From Jaminaea rosea (taxonomy: Eukaryota > Basidiomycota > Exobasidiomycetes > Microstromatales): a stretch of 64,000 nt of DNA. The notes under the pieces are model-generated. The model did not search any database, had not been told where the DNA came from, and worked only from the letters and a program-made list of their open reading frames with translations. Shown here one piece after another: positions 9,113 to 18,549 of the stretch. The stretch is from assembly GCF_003144245.1 (NCBI RefSeq), contig NW_020289975.1, positions 1,197,496-1,261,495 of the forward strand, written 5' to 3'. How positions within the stretch are numbered: the first letter of the stretch is position 1; each line of letters starts with the position of its first letter. Made by a program: the position numbers and the translations under genes.

Positions 9113-12100
9113 ATGCCAAGCTCGACGAGCGGCGGCAGATCTAGCACCATCGCGACAGCTGCTTTCTCTACGCCTTCGACGTCCACGACCCACCATGCCG
9201 GGCCAGGTAGCAGACGGGTCTTTTCATCGCGGAATGCTGCGGGCCAGACTAAGCCAGACAGCGCGAATGCGAGCACTGTGGAGCCTCAGGCTCCCATCAC
9301 GGCTTCCTCCGCGGCCTCTCCGAATATAGGTGCTTCACCTGAGCGTCCCACTCGACGCGCGCCTCTTGCGGCCGCAGCTCCGGTCTCCCGCTCGCCGTCT
9401 TCTTCTCGAAATGCTCTGGAGCGCAGAAGATCCAAAGCTGGCACTCGGTCTGGTACCTCATCCTCAACTTCATCCACAGCATACACACCATATAGTCAAC
9501 AGCACCACCGCAGCATGTCCGTCCAGTCGCAGGCTTCTTCGAGCACCGCTACAGACGGCGCGTCCTCATCAGGCCGGGATAGCCTGCTCTACCGCAAGGC
9601 ATCTTCTCGAGCCACCGCAACTGATGGCAGCGATTCGCTGGGCAGCTTGCATCGCAGTCGCAGCTCGGCGAGCACGATACCCACGAGCCCAGACACGGAG
9701 CCTCTGGTCGTCATCAGCAAACAAGCAGCGACCGAGGCTGGTATATTACTATCAGGTGCAACAGGAGAAGCTCAAGATACTGCGCCGATGGTGACGAAAT
9801 CCATGCATGGCGGGATGGCTGACCTGAATCACCGGAACAAGCCGCTGCCTGTCCCGGGCGTTGCAAATCGCGAGGGCTCAGAAGCGCTCTTGACGCCGCA
9901 GGATGCATATTCGCACTCTATTCGAAGTGCTGCCGCCGATGAGAGTGTGAACAGTATTCCCTCTTCGTCCAGTGCAGCCGTCGCGCCCAAGTCGCCGACG
10001 ATGTCATCTCGGTCGACGCTCCGATCAGCCCTCATCTCTGGCGGCAAGTACCTCAAGACGAATCAGCTTTGGGGTCAGCCTAGCACTCGACAGGCTCGAG
10101 CTGGCGCTCAACCTCCCTCGTCCGAAAGCGATACCCACTCGAGTCCTATCCAACCGTCCCCATCTGCATCAACGTCCAATGTCAGCGATGCTGGGGGATC
10201 TGCCACAAGCAGCAAAGAGGCTACGGCAAGTTCTCATCCCCCTCGCTCCCATTCACCCTTCCTCTTCAAGCGCATGTCCAAGTCCAATTTGCATGGGACG
10301 TCGCCGGCGAAGAGCATGGCGGCGAAGTCTGCGTCTACCACCGCCGTCGATACCTCGACTCCTTCCTACTTTTCTCTCAGGCGTGGCTCTCGCGCGCGTC
10401 AGGAGCTTACGGGCGTGGCTCATGAAGTGGAAGTCGGCGAGGCTGTCACAGCTCCTCGATTGCAACAAGCAGCTAGCGAAGGTGTCACTGAGACATCGCA
10501 AGCCCCCACGAGTGCTCCGGAACCTCTGCCTTCACTACCTCTTCCCAGCATCTCGAGGAGCCCACCTTCAACGGATCTCGCCACCTTCATGACGCCATTC
10601 ACGGCGCCACCTCTTGCTAGGCCTCCGCTGACACGGACGCGGTCAAAAAGCGTCGGCGAGGTCGAAGGTCACCTAAGCGGTGGCGCTATGCCTGCGGCTG
10701 CGGCCGACCTGTCTCCCACCAGCGTAGATGTACCTCTGCCCGAAGCCAGTCAGCTTGATTGGTTCCACCTCCCACCCATCGAGACCTCGCAGCAGTCTTT
10801 TATGGGCTCTGGCATGGATCGTCAAGCCTCGTCGCGGCGTGCTCCCTCCTCATTCAAGTGGACACGCGTGCTGAGTAAGAAAGGCAGTATGTCAGGCAAG
10901 CCATCAGCTGCCTGCGACTGCGACGAAGAGCAGCCGCCGCCGCTTCCTCCTCCGCTTCACGCTCGTACGAGCATCGAGAGCCGGCGCGTGGCTAGCCCAC
11001 GAGGCTCGAACGTGTCCAAGCAGAGCTCAAAGACGGTCAAGCAGGAGCGAGGCGACGTCGACTTAGCAAGGCTACGCAAAGCGAGTGCAGCTTCTGCTCG
11101 CTCTCAGGAGACGAGCCCTCGCATGATCCGCAAACAGTCTCGCAAGGGCCAAAATGAGGGTACGCAAGTGTACGTTGCGCCCAAGGCAGCAGCCAGCACA
11201 AGCTCTGTCAGGAGCAAAAGTAGCGCTGCCGGTCCAAGTGGCCATCGCAAGACATCCTCGGGATCTGTCAACGCTTCTTCGCCTCTCTCGCCGAATCTAG
11301 CGCAGCTTTGGTCGACGGCTGTCAGGATGGGCGAGCCCGTTGACTTCGTCGATGGTGGAGAAGACAGTATCGATGAGGTCGAGCGAATGTTGCCCCCGCC
11401 GCTATTGTCCAACACATCTGTGCCTCTCCCTCCAACTTCAGACGGGCCGAGTCCCAGGGATCAGAGTGCAAACCCCCAGCTCCGGCCCCCCATCGCCCCG
11501 CTTGCCACAACCTCAGACAGCAGCAGTACATCGCCCAGAAGCAACTCAGATCGCTCAGACAGCTCGTTGCACGCATCAACATCAACTCGCAAGACTCCAG
11601 GGCGCTCTACCTTCACGCGAACTCTTGCTACCGTCTTCGACCCCCGGCCATCTGTTGCTGGTCGAAATGACTACACCCCACCGCGACCTACTTCACCCCC
11701 CATGCCACTCCCGCCTCGCTCAGTATCTTCCATGAGCGGCCTTATCACGCGACGTATCGGTGCCACTCCTCGTGGTACGTCCAAGACGCTGAATGCTGGA
11801 GTCACGCCAACTCGAGGTGCTGCGCCTGTCCCATCTCCAAGGACTTCTTCGGCGAAGCTGTCATCATCGAGGGCGCAAGCATCCTTGGCCGCTGATCCCA
11901 GCCCATCACCTTCCAGGGGCGGACCTTTTGGCCGACGTAGCCTCGATCTGATGTCGAACATCCCTACACCGCCGCGCCGCATCGAGTCTTCAACGGTCGA
12001 CTCGCCGTACGCGATCATCCAGGGCGGTTCGACTGCGGTAAAAAGAGTGGCGCGCGGTCGTCCGACTGCACCAGCCCAGACACGGACCCATGTCGCCCCC

Positions 12101-14554
12101 AGAGAGAAGACAGCGTCAACGATCCTTCCCAGGACTGGTACAGCAGCATCTTCCCAGCAGGCTCGCGCTGCGAATGGCTACCTGCCGCCCTTGTCATCGA
12201 GGAGGATTGAGAGTGAGCAGCCTGACTCACCAGACCGCTCCATCCCGCCGCGAAGCTCGTCGCAGCCTGGCGGTCTCAAGAGCAGCAAGTCGACCCGGCA
12301 AGAATCCCCTGTCCTGGCGAAGAAACCAGCTCCTTCGCTTCGAAATCCGGCCGCAGCTTCGAAGCTGTCTCCGGGAGCACTCAAGATCGATACCTCCGTG
12401 GCTAGTGCACCTCGCCAGCGTATGCCACGCCCTTCGTCCTCGCTGGGAGTGTATGGTCTCGACAGTGATGCGCCCACGATGCGTCGGCTAAATCGCCCAC
12501 ACTTGCAAGATTTGGACGACAAAGCTTTCCTGGAGATGCTCGAGGGGGCGAGAAGGCAACACAATGAGCAAGCAGCAAAGGATGCAGAGAAGGCAGAGAA
12601 GATCACGCGGATGGCGCAGATGGGGATGGCTACGGGATACAAGGCGTCGAGAGATGTCAGTGGCAGGGAGAACACTGAGCATGCTGTGACTTCAGCACGG
12701 CCAGGTGCGAGTGGGTCTGGCGACGTCACTTCGAGGCGAGGACGAGCGGTTAGCAATCCTCGCTCGTCGACCTCTCGCAGATCATCCAGCGCCGACGGTC
12801 GTCTGGGGGGCAAGACTCACGCCGAGGTCCGTCACGAGGTCAGGGGTGCCAGTCAGGGCGATCCTGCCGCCATGCAAGCTCTGGCTGGCGGCAACAGCTT
12901 TGACAGTGGATTGCACGCGCCTCTGGCGCTCACTGCAGCTCTGTCCCAGCCTCATCCGCCTGGCTCCATCGCCCTCGTCGCGGCCAATGTCGGCCATGCT
13001 AGCGGCCAGCCTCAGCTGCACAACGCATTTGCCAACGATGACGACTGGAAGAGGGAGGTGCGTGCACTGTTCATCATTCGAGAGCTCCTCGCCACTGAGA
13101 AGAGCTACGCGCGCCACCTTGAGAGCTTGTTGCAGGCTGTGCGAAAGAAAGCTATTGCGCCGTCGTCCTCCTCGGCCTCGCCTTCCACCACCTTCTCTGC
13201 AGCCCATGGCAATCGCAGCGGCAACGGACCTACGATAGCCAAACGTAAATCGGTCGTAGGCCTCTCAAGCGTCACGTCAACGGTTAAGTCGTCATCCTCC
13301 AACTCTCCCTCATCTGGCTCTACGGCAACAGCTGTACCGATTGATCGCCATCTTCCCTTGATGCGCAACCTTCTTCCTCAACTCATCGCTCTCAGTCGCA
13401 CGCTCTCGTCACGCATCGACTCCAACCCAACAGCATCTGGCGTGGGAGCCGCCTTCGCCATCGTTGCTCCTCAGCTGGAAGCCACCTTCGTCGCATGGAG
13501 TACGGCAGCCAATGAGATCATGGCCGGGCTGCGACACGCGCAGGGGCCGAGGGGGAAAGCGAAGGATCGACTCGTGCTCACATTGGCGCCGTATGATTCC
13601 ACGGAAGCGCATGGTGTCTCTGCAGACTCTGCCGCAGCGTCGTCGCCAAGCTCATCCAGAGGCGTGTCACACCGTTTCAGCAAATCGATGGACGCCCACG
13701 CCCTCACACGCCCTTCAAGTCCAGAGCTACGGGGAGGTTCAACGAGGGTGAGCGTGGATTGCCCTCCTGCATTTGCAGCCACCTCAGTCGATGCTGAGCT
13801 GGGTGTAGCCGGCAAAAAAGTGTCCAAGAGGCGCAGCACGATCAGCAGCGTGCATCCTCGCAACTTTACCAAGTCGAAAGCATCGACCAGTGGCTCTGCG
13901 GACGCTCTGGGCGGAGACAGGATCGACGTCAATGGCAGGTCCATCAGTCGCAAAGGCTCTCTTGACGCGCTCAACAGCCAAAGTGTATCCGGCCCTCCTC
14001 CATCCCCCTCATCGCGAATTGCGATGGGTAGCGACGTGAGCCCCATCGCACCAGCATCGCAGCCTCCCTCCCGCTCCGCTTCGCCCTGGGGCTTCGCTTC
14101 GACCCGACGCAGTCTGGCCGCTGCTGCTAGCAAGCGTCTATCGTCGTCCATGTCAACCATTGACGTCCCAGCCACATTCGTCGAGCAGTCGCCCAGCGGC
14201 GGTATTGCAGCTGCGTCAGCAAAAGCGCTCTCCCCACTCGACGTGGCCATCATGCCCCTGCAGCGCCCGCCGCGCTACCTTCTCCTGCTTGCCGAGCTGG
14301 TGCGCAATACGCCTGCCAGCTCATTGAGCCATGCGAGGGTCACAAGGAGCTTGGAGGCGATGCGCGGGATCGCAGCAAAGTGCGATGTGGCTGCGGCTGC
14401 TACAGCCGCGCAGGAGAAGACCACGACGACTGGTGGAACCAGGAAGGGGAGCGGAACCGTGTCGTCCACCGCTGTGTCACGATCGACTACTCCAAGCGCG
14501 GGAGCTTCACCCACTGCGCCGAAGAGAACAGGACCTTCGACATTGTATCGCTGA
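9113..14554 (+). CDS. Very large Ser-rich protein with a split RhoGEF (DH) domain
   Basis: A single exon encodes 1813 aa starting at ATG 9113. Residues 1 to about 1300 are low-complexity Ser/Pro/Arg-rich sequence. A Dbl-homology domain then starts at about 1309 with REVRALFIIRELLATEKSYA, the conserved region 1 signature, followed by HLPLMRNLLPQLIALSRTL and a helix near ATFVAWSTAANEIMAGLR. The conserved region 3 signature (DVAIMPLQRPPRYLLLLAEL) comes only at about 1710. Long Ser-rich inserts separate these pieces, so the domain spans about 445 aa against the usual 180-200. The protein ends about 100 aa after CR3 with no PH or BAR domain visible. DH domains catalyse GDP release from Rho/Cdc42 GTPases, so a polarity or septation role (as for fungal Bud3-type GEFs) is plausible but not shown. 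A further 3' exon cannot be excluded. Confidence 0.8.
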   Translation: MPSSTSGGRSSTIATAAFSTPSTSTTHHAGPGSRRVFSSRNAAGQTKPDSANASTVEPQAPITASSAASPNIGASPERPTRRAPLAAAAPVSRSPSSSRNALERRRSKAGTRSGTSSSTSSTAYTPYSQQHHRSMSVQSQASSSTATDGASSSGRDSLLYRKASSRATATDGSDSLGSLHRSRSSASTIPTSPDTEPLVVISKQAATEAGILLSGATGEAQDTAPMVTKSMHGGMADLNHRNKPLPVPGVANREGSEALLTPQDAYSHSIRSAAADESVNSIPSSSSAAVAPKSPTMSSRSTLRSALISGGKYLKTNQLWGQPSTRQARAGAQPPSSESDTHSSPIQPSPSASTSNVSDAGGSATSSKEATASSHPPRSHSPFLFKRMSKSNLHGTSPAKSMAAKSASTTAVDTSTPSYFSLRRGSRARQELTGVAHEVEVGEAVTAPRLQQAASEGVTETSQAPTSAPEPLPSLPLPSISRSPPSTDLATFMTPFTAPPLARPPLTRTRSKSVGEVEGHLSGGAMPAAAADLSPTSVDVPLPEASQLDWFHLPPIETSQQSFMGSGMDRQASSRRAPSSFKWTRVLSKKGSMSGKPSAACDCDEEQPPPLPPPLHARTSIESRRVASPRGSNVSKQSSKTVKQERGDVDLARLRKASAASARSQETSPRMIRKQSRKGQNEGTQVYVAPKAAASTSSVRSKSSAAGPSGHRKTSSGSVNASSPLSPNLAQLWSTAVRMGEPVDFVDGGEDSIDEVERMLPPPLLSNTSVPLPPTSDGPSPRDQSANPQLRPPIAPLATTSDSSSTSPRSNSDRSDSSLHASTSTRKTPGRSTFTRTLATVFDPRPSVAGRNDYTPPRPTSPPMPLPPRSVSSMSGLITRRIGATPRGTSKTLNAGVTPTRGAAPVPSPRTSSAKLSSSRAQASLAADPSPSPSRGGPFGRRSLDLMSNIPTPPRRIESSTVDSPYAIIQGGSTAVKRVARGRPTAPAQTRTHVAPREKTASTILPRTGTAASSQQARAANGYLPPLSSRRIESEQPDSPDRSIPPRSSSQPGGLKSSKSTRQESPVLAKKPAPSLRNPAAASKLSPGALKIDTSVASAPRQRMPRPSSSLGVYGLDSDAPTMRRLNRPHLQDLDDKAFLEMLEGARRQHNEQAAKDAEKAEKITRMAQMGMATGYKASRDVSGRENTEHAVTSARPGASGSGDVTSRRGRAVSNPRSSTSRRSSSADGRLGGKTHAEVRHEVRGASQGDPAAMQALAGGNSFDSGLHAPLALTAALSQPHPPGSIALVAANVGHASGQPQLHNAFANDDDWKREVRALFIIRELLATEKSYARHLESLLQAVRKKAIAPSSSSASPSTTFSAAHGNRSGNGPTIAKRKSVVGLSSVTSTVKSSSSNSPSSGSTATAVPIDRHLPLMRNLLPQLIALSRTLSSRIDSNPTASGVGAAFAIVAPQLEATFVAWSTAANEIMAGLRHAQGPRGKAKDRLVLTLAPYDSTEAHGVSADSAAASSPSSSRGVSHRFSKSMDAHALTRPSSPELRGGSTRVSVDCPPAFAATSVDAELGVAGKKVSKRRSTISSVHPRNFTKSKASTSGSADALGGDRIDVNGRSISRKGSLDALNSQSVSGPPPSPSSRIAMGSDVSPIAPASQPPSRSASPWGFASTRRSLAAAASKRLSSSMSTIDVPATFVEQSPSGGIAAASAKALSPLDVAIMPLQRPPRYLLLLAELVRNTPASSLSHARVTRSLEAMRGIAAKCDVAAAATAAQEKTTTTGGTRKGSGTVSSTAVSRSTTPSAGASPTAPKRTGPSTLYR

Positions 14555-14826
14555 CTACCTCTGGACCACTCAGCATCGACTCACTCGAGCGTCTACCTCA
14601 TCACTCTTCACGCTCTCTTGTCTTATTATTTGCCGTGGCGAGACCTCTCATCATCGTCGACATGTCAGTCAGTCAGTAGTCTTGTTTGGTTCTCTGTCGA
14701 TTCCAATCTGTATACCATTCCTTCGTGACCCAAACGGTATTAGTGGTGTTGTGCCGCTACATTACTGCCTTCTCAACCTCTTCTGATGAGCTATCCTATG
14801 CTGCTCCCCGCTGACGCACGTCCTGC

Positions 14827-16139
14827 TCATTTGGTCTGCGGCGCCTCAACCAGCACACCACTTCCCTCGACATCATCCTGTGACGCAGCCGGCCTCCTCT
14901 GCTGCGACCCAGCGCCCGCCGAATCGCCGACGGCAGTACTTCTGCCTGCCCTCTCAGCCTCACTGACCAGCCCATAATCATCTGGCTGCTGTCCACTCGT
15001 TCCTTTCTTTCTCAGCTCATCTTCCTGCCTCTGCGCACGTTTGACATAGTCTTTGCCCTTTCCAGTGCCTACAATCTTGGCCATCAGGCCAGCAACACCG
15101 CCAAGACCCATCTCGCCTTGCGCGAGGTTTGCGGGGACGGACGAGGCAGAGGGGTCGACGCGGGATGGGCGCTCTCCTGCCGTAGAAGAGGAAGCGGTCG
15201 AAATGTCAAAGGATTCGCGCTCCCTGTCCATTTCCACCAATGCAGTCAGCATTGCCTTCCTGACCTTCTCCGTCAGCTCATTAACATCGTCCTTGCCCAA
15301 TCCCTTTGTCTCAATCGGCTCCAGCACCTTGATGCGGATGGTCCCTCCCTCGAATCGGCTGCGATTGTCGAACAAGCGGTGATAGTTTTCGCACACGACG
15401 GGCACGAGGGGAACTTGTGCTTGGACGGCGAGGTGGAACGCGCCCTTCTTGAATGGGAGGAGGTCAGGGACTGGGAGCTTCGATCGGGTGCCTTCGGGGA
15501 AGATCCAGAGGGAGAGCTGCGGCGCGCCAGTATAGGCAGGAAGATGGCGGTCAGCAAAGAGGGGAGCAGGCGATGGAGCAGTTTGAATACGCAATGTCTC
15601 ACTTTCTTCCTCTTCATGGCGTCTCCCACCTGGTTGAAAGACTTGACAGCGTCATGACGATTCTTTCTGTCAATGAAGACGGCCCCGCTGAACAGCATAT
15701 ACTGTCCCAACAGCGGAGCGAACTTGAGCTCCTGCTTAGCCATGATGCTGGCCATCTTGGGGAATATTCTGCCCAAGTACAAGATGTCCATACCCGTCTG
15801 ATGATTCCCTACAAGGACAGCTGGCCGAGCTTTCGCAAAGTTCTCCTCGCCCGACACGGAGAATCGCACGCCCGTGAGCGTTCCCGCGAGGAGGTAGAAG
15901 GAGCGAGCGACGACGTAGTTGACATTGAGACGCTGTCCTACCAGTCCCATGAGTATTGAAACGATGACACCATAAATGGAGCAAACGCCCAGCGAGCCAA
16001 CGTAGAGAACGAGGTTGAGGTAGAAGCGGGCCTTTTGAGAGCGCGGGGAGAGGAGTGCGAGGATGGCAAAGGCAGAGCCTAGCGTATAGCCTAGGGGCTT
16101 TGCTACTGTGACCATGATGTCCCAGATGGCGGACAGCAT
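14827..16139 (-). CDS. SLC1: 1-acyl-sn-glycerol-3-phosphate acyltransferase (lysophosphatidate acyltransferase)
   Basis: Two exons, 16139..15603 and 15516..14827, joined in phase 0 across an 86-bp intron (GTGAGA...GCAG), encode 408 aa. The enzyme acylates lysophosphatidic acid to phosphatidic acid at ER/lipid-droplet membranes. The PlsC signature is complete: NHQTGMD (H-x4-D) at 112-118, the block KFAPLLGQYMLFSGAVFIDR, and FPEGTR at 185-190 just after the splice. Several N-terminal hydrophobic helices (residues about 15-30 and 40-68) fit membrane anchoring. The start is the first ATG; the frame extends further upstream only through a GTG. The C-terminal ~130 aa beyond the catalytic domain are charged and Ser/Ala-rich and longer than in yeast Slc1 (303 aa). 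It is convergent with the RhoGEF gene and divergent from the FAD oxidase. Confidence 0.93.
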
Positions 16140-16594
16140 GGGCGGGAGGGTATTTGAGAGTAGGTTGAGCGAGGGCGTGGAATATCGATGGTGATGAGTG
16201 GGGAACCAAGGCCAGGCTCCGCTGCCTCCCTCGCTTCCCAGTCTCGGGCCACTCTCGTTGCCCCATAGCGGTGAGCAGTCGAAGGGACGCACCGCTTTGC
16301 CGGCCACGTGGAGGTTGCGCTCAGGCCATCTCGAATCAGAAGGGCCTTAGACCCTTGGACCGACGTCGCTTTGTACCATCCTTCGCATTAGCAACCTACC
16401 TTCATCTAGCGCCCTTCAGCCCACCTCTTGCACAAGCAGGCCAGTTTCGAGTGGCCCAGGCTCTGCTGGCAAGAACCTTCGGCCCGGCATTTGGCGCCCC
16501 TGCTCAATCGTATCGACCCGCGCCCTCATCTCGCCGCCGTTCTTATCGCTTTGCATGACAATATCGCGCTTGAGCAACCTGATTTCGCATCAAA
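16140..16594. promoter_or_regulatory. Divergent promoter between the acyltransferase and FAD oxidase genes
   Basis: 455 bp between two divergent start codons. It must carry both promoters. I see no recognisable RNA or coding sequence. The downstream ATG is in a strong context (tcaaaATGG). Confidence 0.45.
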
Positions 16595-18549
16595 ATGGCC
16601 GGCATCGCCCCGCCTCCCTACGAGCACGAGGATGACGGCAACAGAGAAGAAGAGCGTCTGACGTCGACAGCGGACGTAGCTGCTGCTCCTGCTCCTTCCG
16701 CTGCACCACACTCTCCATCCTTGGATCCAGCAGCGGCAGGCGAAGATCCAGTCGACCTACATCTCGAAGCCATGGCGGGCAGCATCAAGCCCTCTCCTCT
16801 CCCCATTCCCAATGCGCCGGACTCTTACTGGCTCGTCACTTCAACCTCCCCAGGGCCCGATCAGGCAGTCCATGATGGTCGCTCTCCTGGCTCCTGGCCG
16901 AGCACTGCCGGTATCATGGACGTCGCTATCATTGGCTCAGGCATCACTGGGATAAGCGCAGCCTATCACCTCGCAAACCAGCTTCCCCGTGGTACACGTA
17001 TCAAAGTCCTAGAAGCCCGCTCCTTCTGCTCCGGCGCCACAGGACGGAATGGTGGTCACTTGACTGCGAGCTCCGCCCTCTCGTACCTGGACATGGCCTC
17101 CAATCCTGCGCATCTAGCCAGGTTCCTTGGCATGGAGCAAGGAAGAGAGGAGCATTGGGGTAATGATGTGGGCGTCAAGACGGATGAGACCATCAGGAGG
17201 ATGTTGACGCTCGAGGCAAGGACGGTTGCGGAGATTTTGATGATGGTGAGGATGGAGACGATGAGAAAGGCTCGAGAGGCTGCGAAACAGGGCGATGCTG
17301 CTGCTGGGACGGATGCCTTGTCAGACGACCCAGAGCTGGTGTGCGGCTCCAATTGGCACCTGTGCTTCTCGACGAAGGAAGTCGACGCATACCTGCGCTC
17401 AATCGAAGCTGCAAAGCGGGCAGGGTTGGGGGACTTTGCGCTCCAAGTGAGGCGGGTGCCAGACGACGAGTGGAAGCAGAGACTTCACGAGCCACACGGC
17501 GTAGCAGGCGTCTTTGAGATTCCGGGAGGCACAGTGCACCCTCGAAGACTCGTCGCTCTGCTCTGGCGTAAGGCGCTGGCCAAAGCTAAGGAGCGTGGCG
17601 TCGAGCTTGAGGCATGGACTCACACGCCTGTCAAAAAGGTCGAAGCCGCCGCCAAGTCTTCGGAGCCCACCATCCTGCACACCAAACGCGGTCCACTCGC
17701 AGCCCGCTACGTGATCCATGCAACAAACGGATACGTCTCCAACCTGCTCCCGAAGCAATTCACCGGGCCTCAAAGTGGTGTAGTCCCCACTAGAGGGCAA
17801 TGCATTGCTATTCGTCCCTCCCCCACTACCGTGCCTACCAACACCGATCCGCTCTGGGCAATGGGCTTTTCTCTCAACCGAGGCTACGAATACCTGCAAC
17901 AACGCCCCACTGCTGTCCGCCAGTCTGGCCGCAAACCTCCATCCTGCATCTTGGGCGGAGGCCGAGAATCCGCAAAGGGATACGAATGGAACGTGGCGGA
18001 CGACTCGACTTTCAACGCTAATGTCTCTGCGGCACTCAGGCCCATGTTGAGCCATATCTTCCCTACAGACTTCGATCCGCGGAGAGACGCTGAGGTCGAC
18101 TTGGAGTGGACTGGGGTGATGGGGTTCACAAAGTCAAAGGATCCTTTCGTTGGGCCTGTCACGATGGATCCGCCCTTGAGGGCGTCTGAGGACGGGAAGG
18201 AGCAGGCGCAGACAACAGTGGAAACCGTGCCCGGGCAGTACGTCAGCGCCGGATACTCCGGGCATGGTATGAGTCGGGCATTTTCTTGCGCGGAGGTGGT
18301 GGTGGATATGATTGTTGCTGAGGAGAGGGGAGAGAAGTGGGAGGCGCCAAGCTGGTGAGTAGCGCGAGGAAGCCGAGAAAGGCGAGACAGACATCTGACT
18401 GACATACACTTCGGCCTCCGCACAGGTTCCCACTCTCCTTCCTTACCACTATGCCCAGGCCGCCAGTCGGCGCCACGGAGGACAGCCTCGCTGACGGTAG
18501 TGCCGGACTGGCGGCGTCCAGCGGTGAGATGCAGCAGTCAGGTGCGTGA
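16595..18549 (+). CDS. FAD-dependent oxidoreductase (DAO family), possibly fused to the RCC1 protein downstream
   Basis: Exon 1 16595..18354, a 71-bp intron (GTGAGT, branch CTGACTGAC, CACAG), then exon 2 from 18426. If the following GTGCGT donor at 18542 is ignored, the frame stops at 18549 and gives 627 aa. The Rossmann motif IIGSGITG is at 112-119, followed by the DAO signature SGATGRNGGHL (about 147) and a C-terminal flavin-binding segment YVSAGYSGHGMS. These define the D-amino-acid oxidase/glycine oxidase-like fold that oxidises amines or amino acids to imines with H2O2 release; the substrate is not predictable. An approximately 100-aa disordered N-terminus precedes the domain, with no signal peptide. 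The intron is supported because splicing yields W-F-P-L-S-F, the usual end of fungal members as I remember them; unspliced, the frame stops at 18356. Exon 2 then runs in frame into the RCC1 gene (see findings). Confidence 0.8.

Noticed and set aside
16140-16307. N-terminal extension of the acyltransferase to 16307
   Set aside because: That extension starts with GTG and encodes Gly/Ser/Pro-rich sequence unlike the family; the ATG at 16139 precedes a normal membrane helix.
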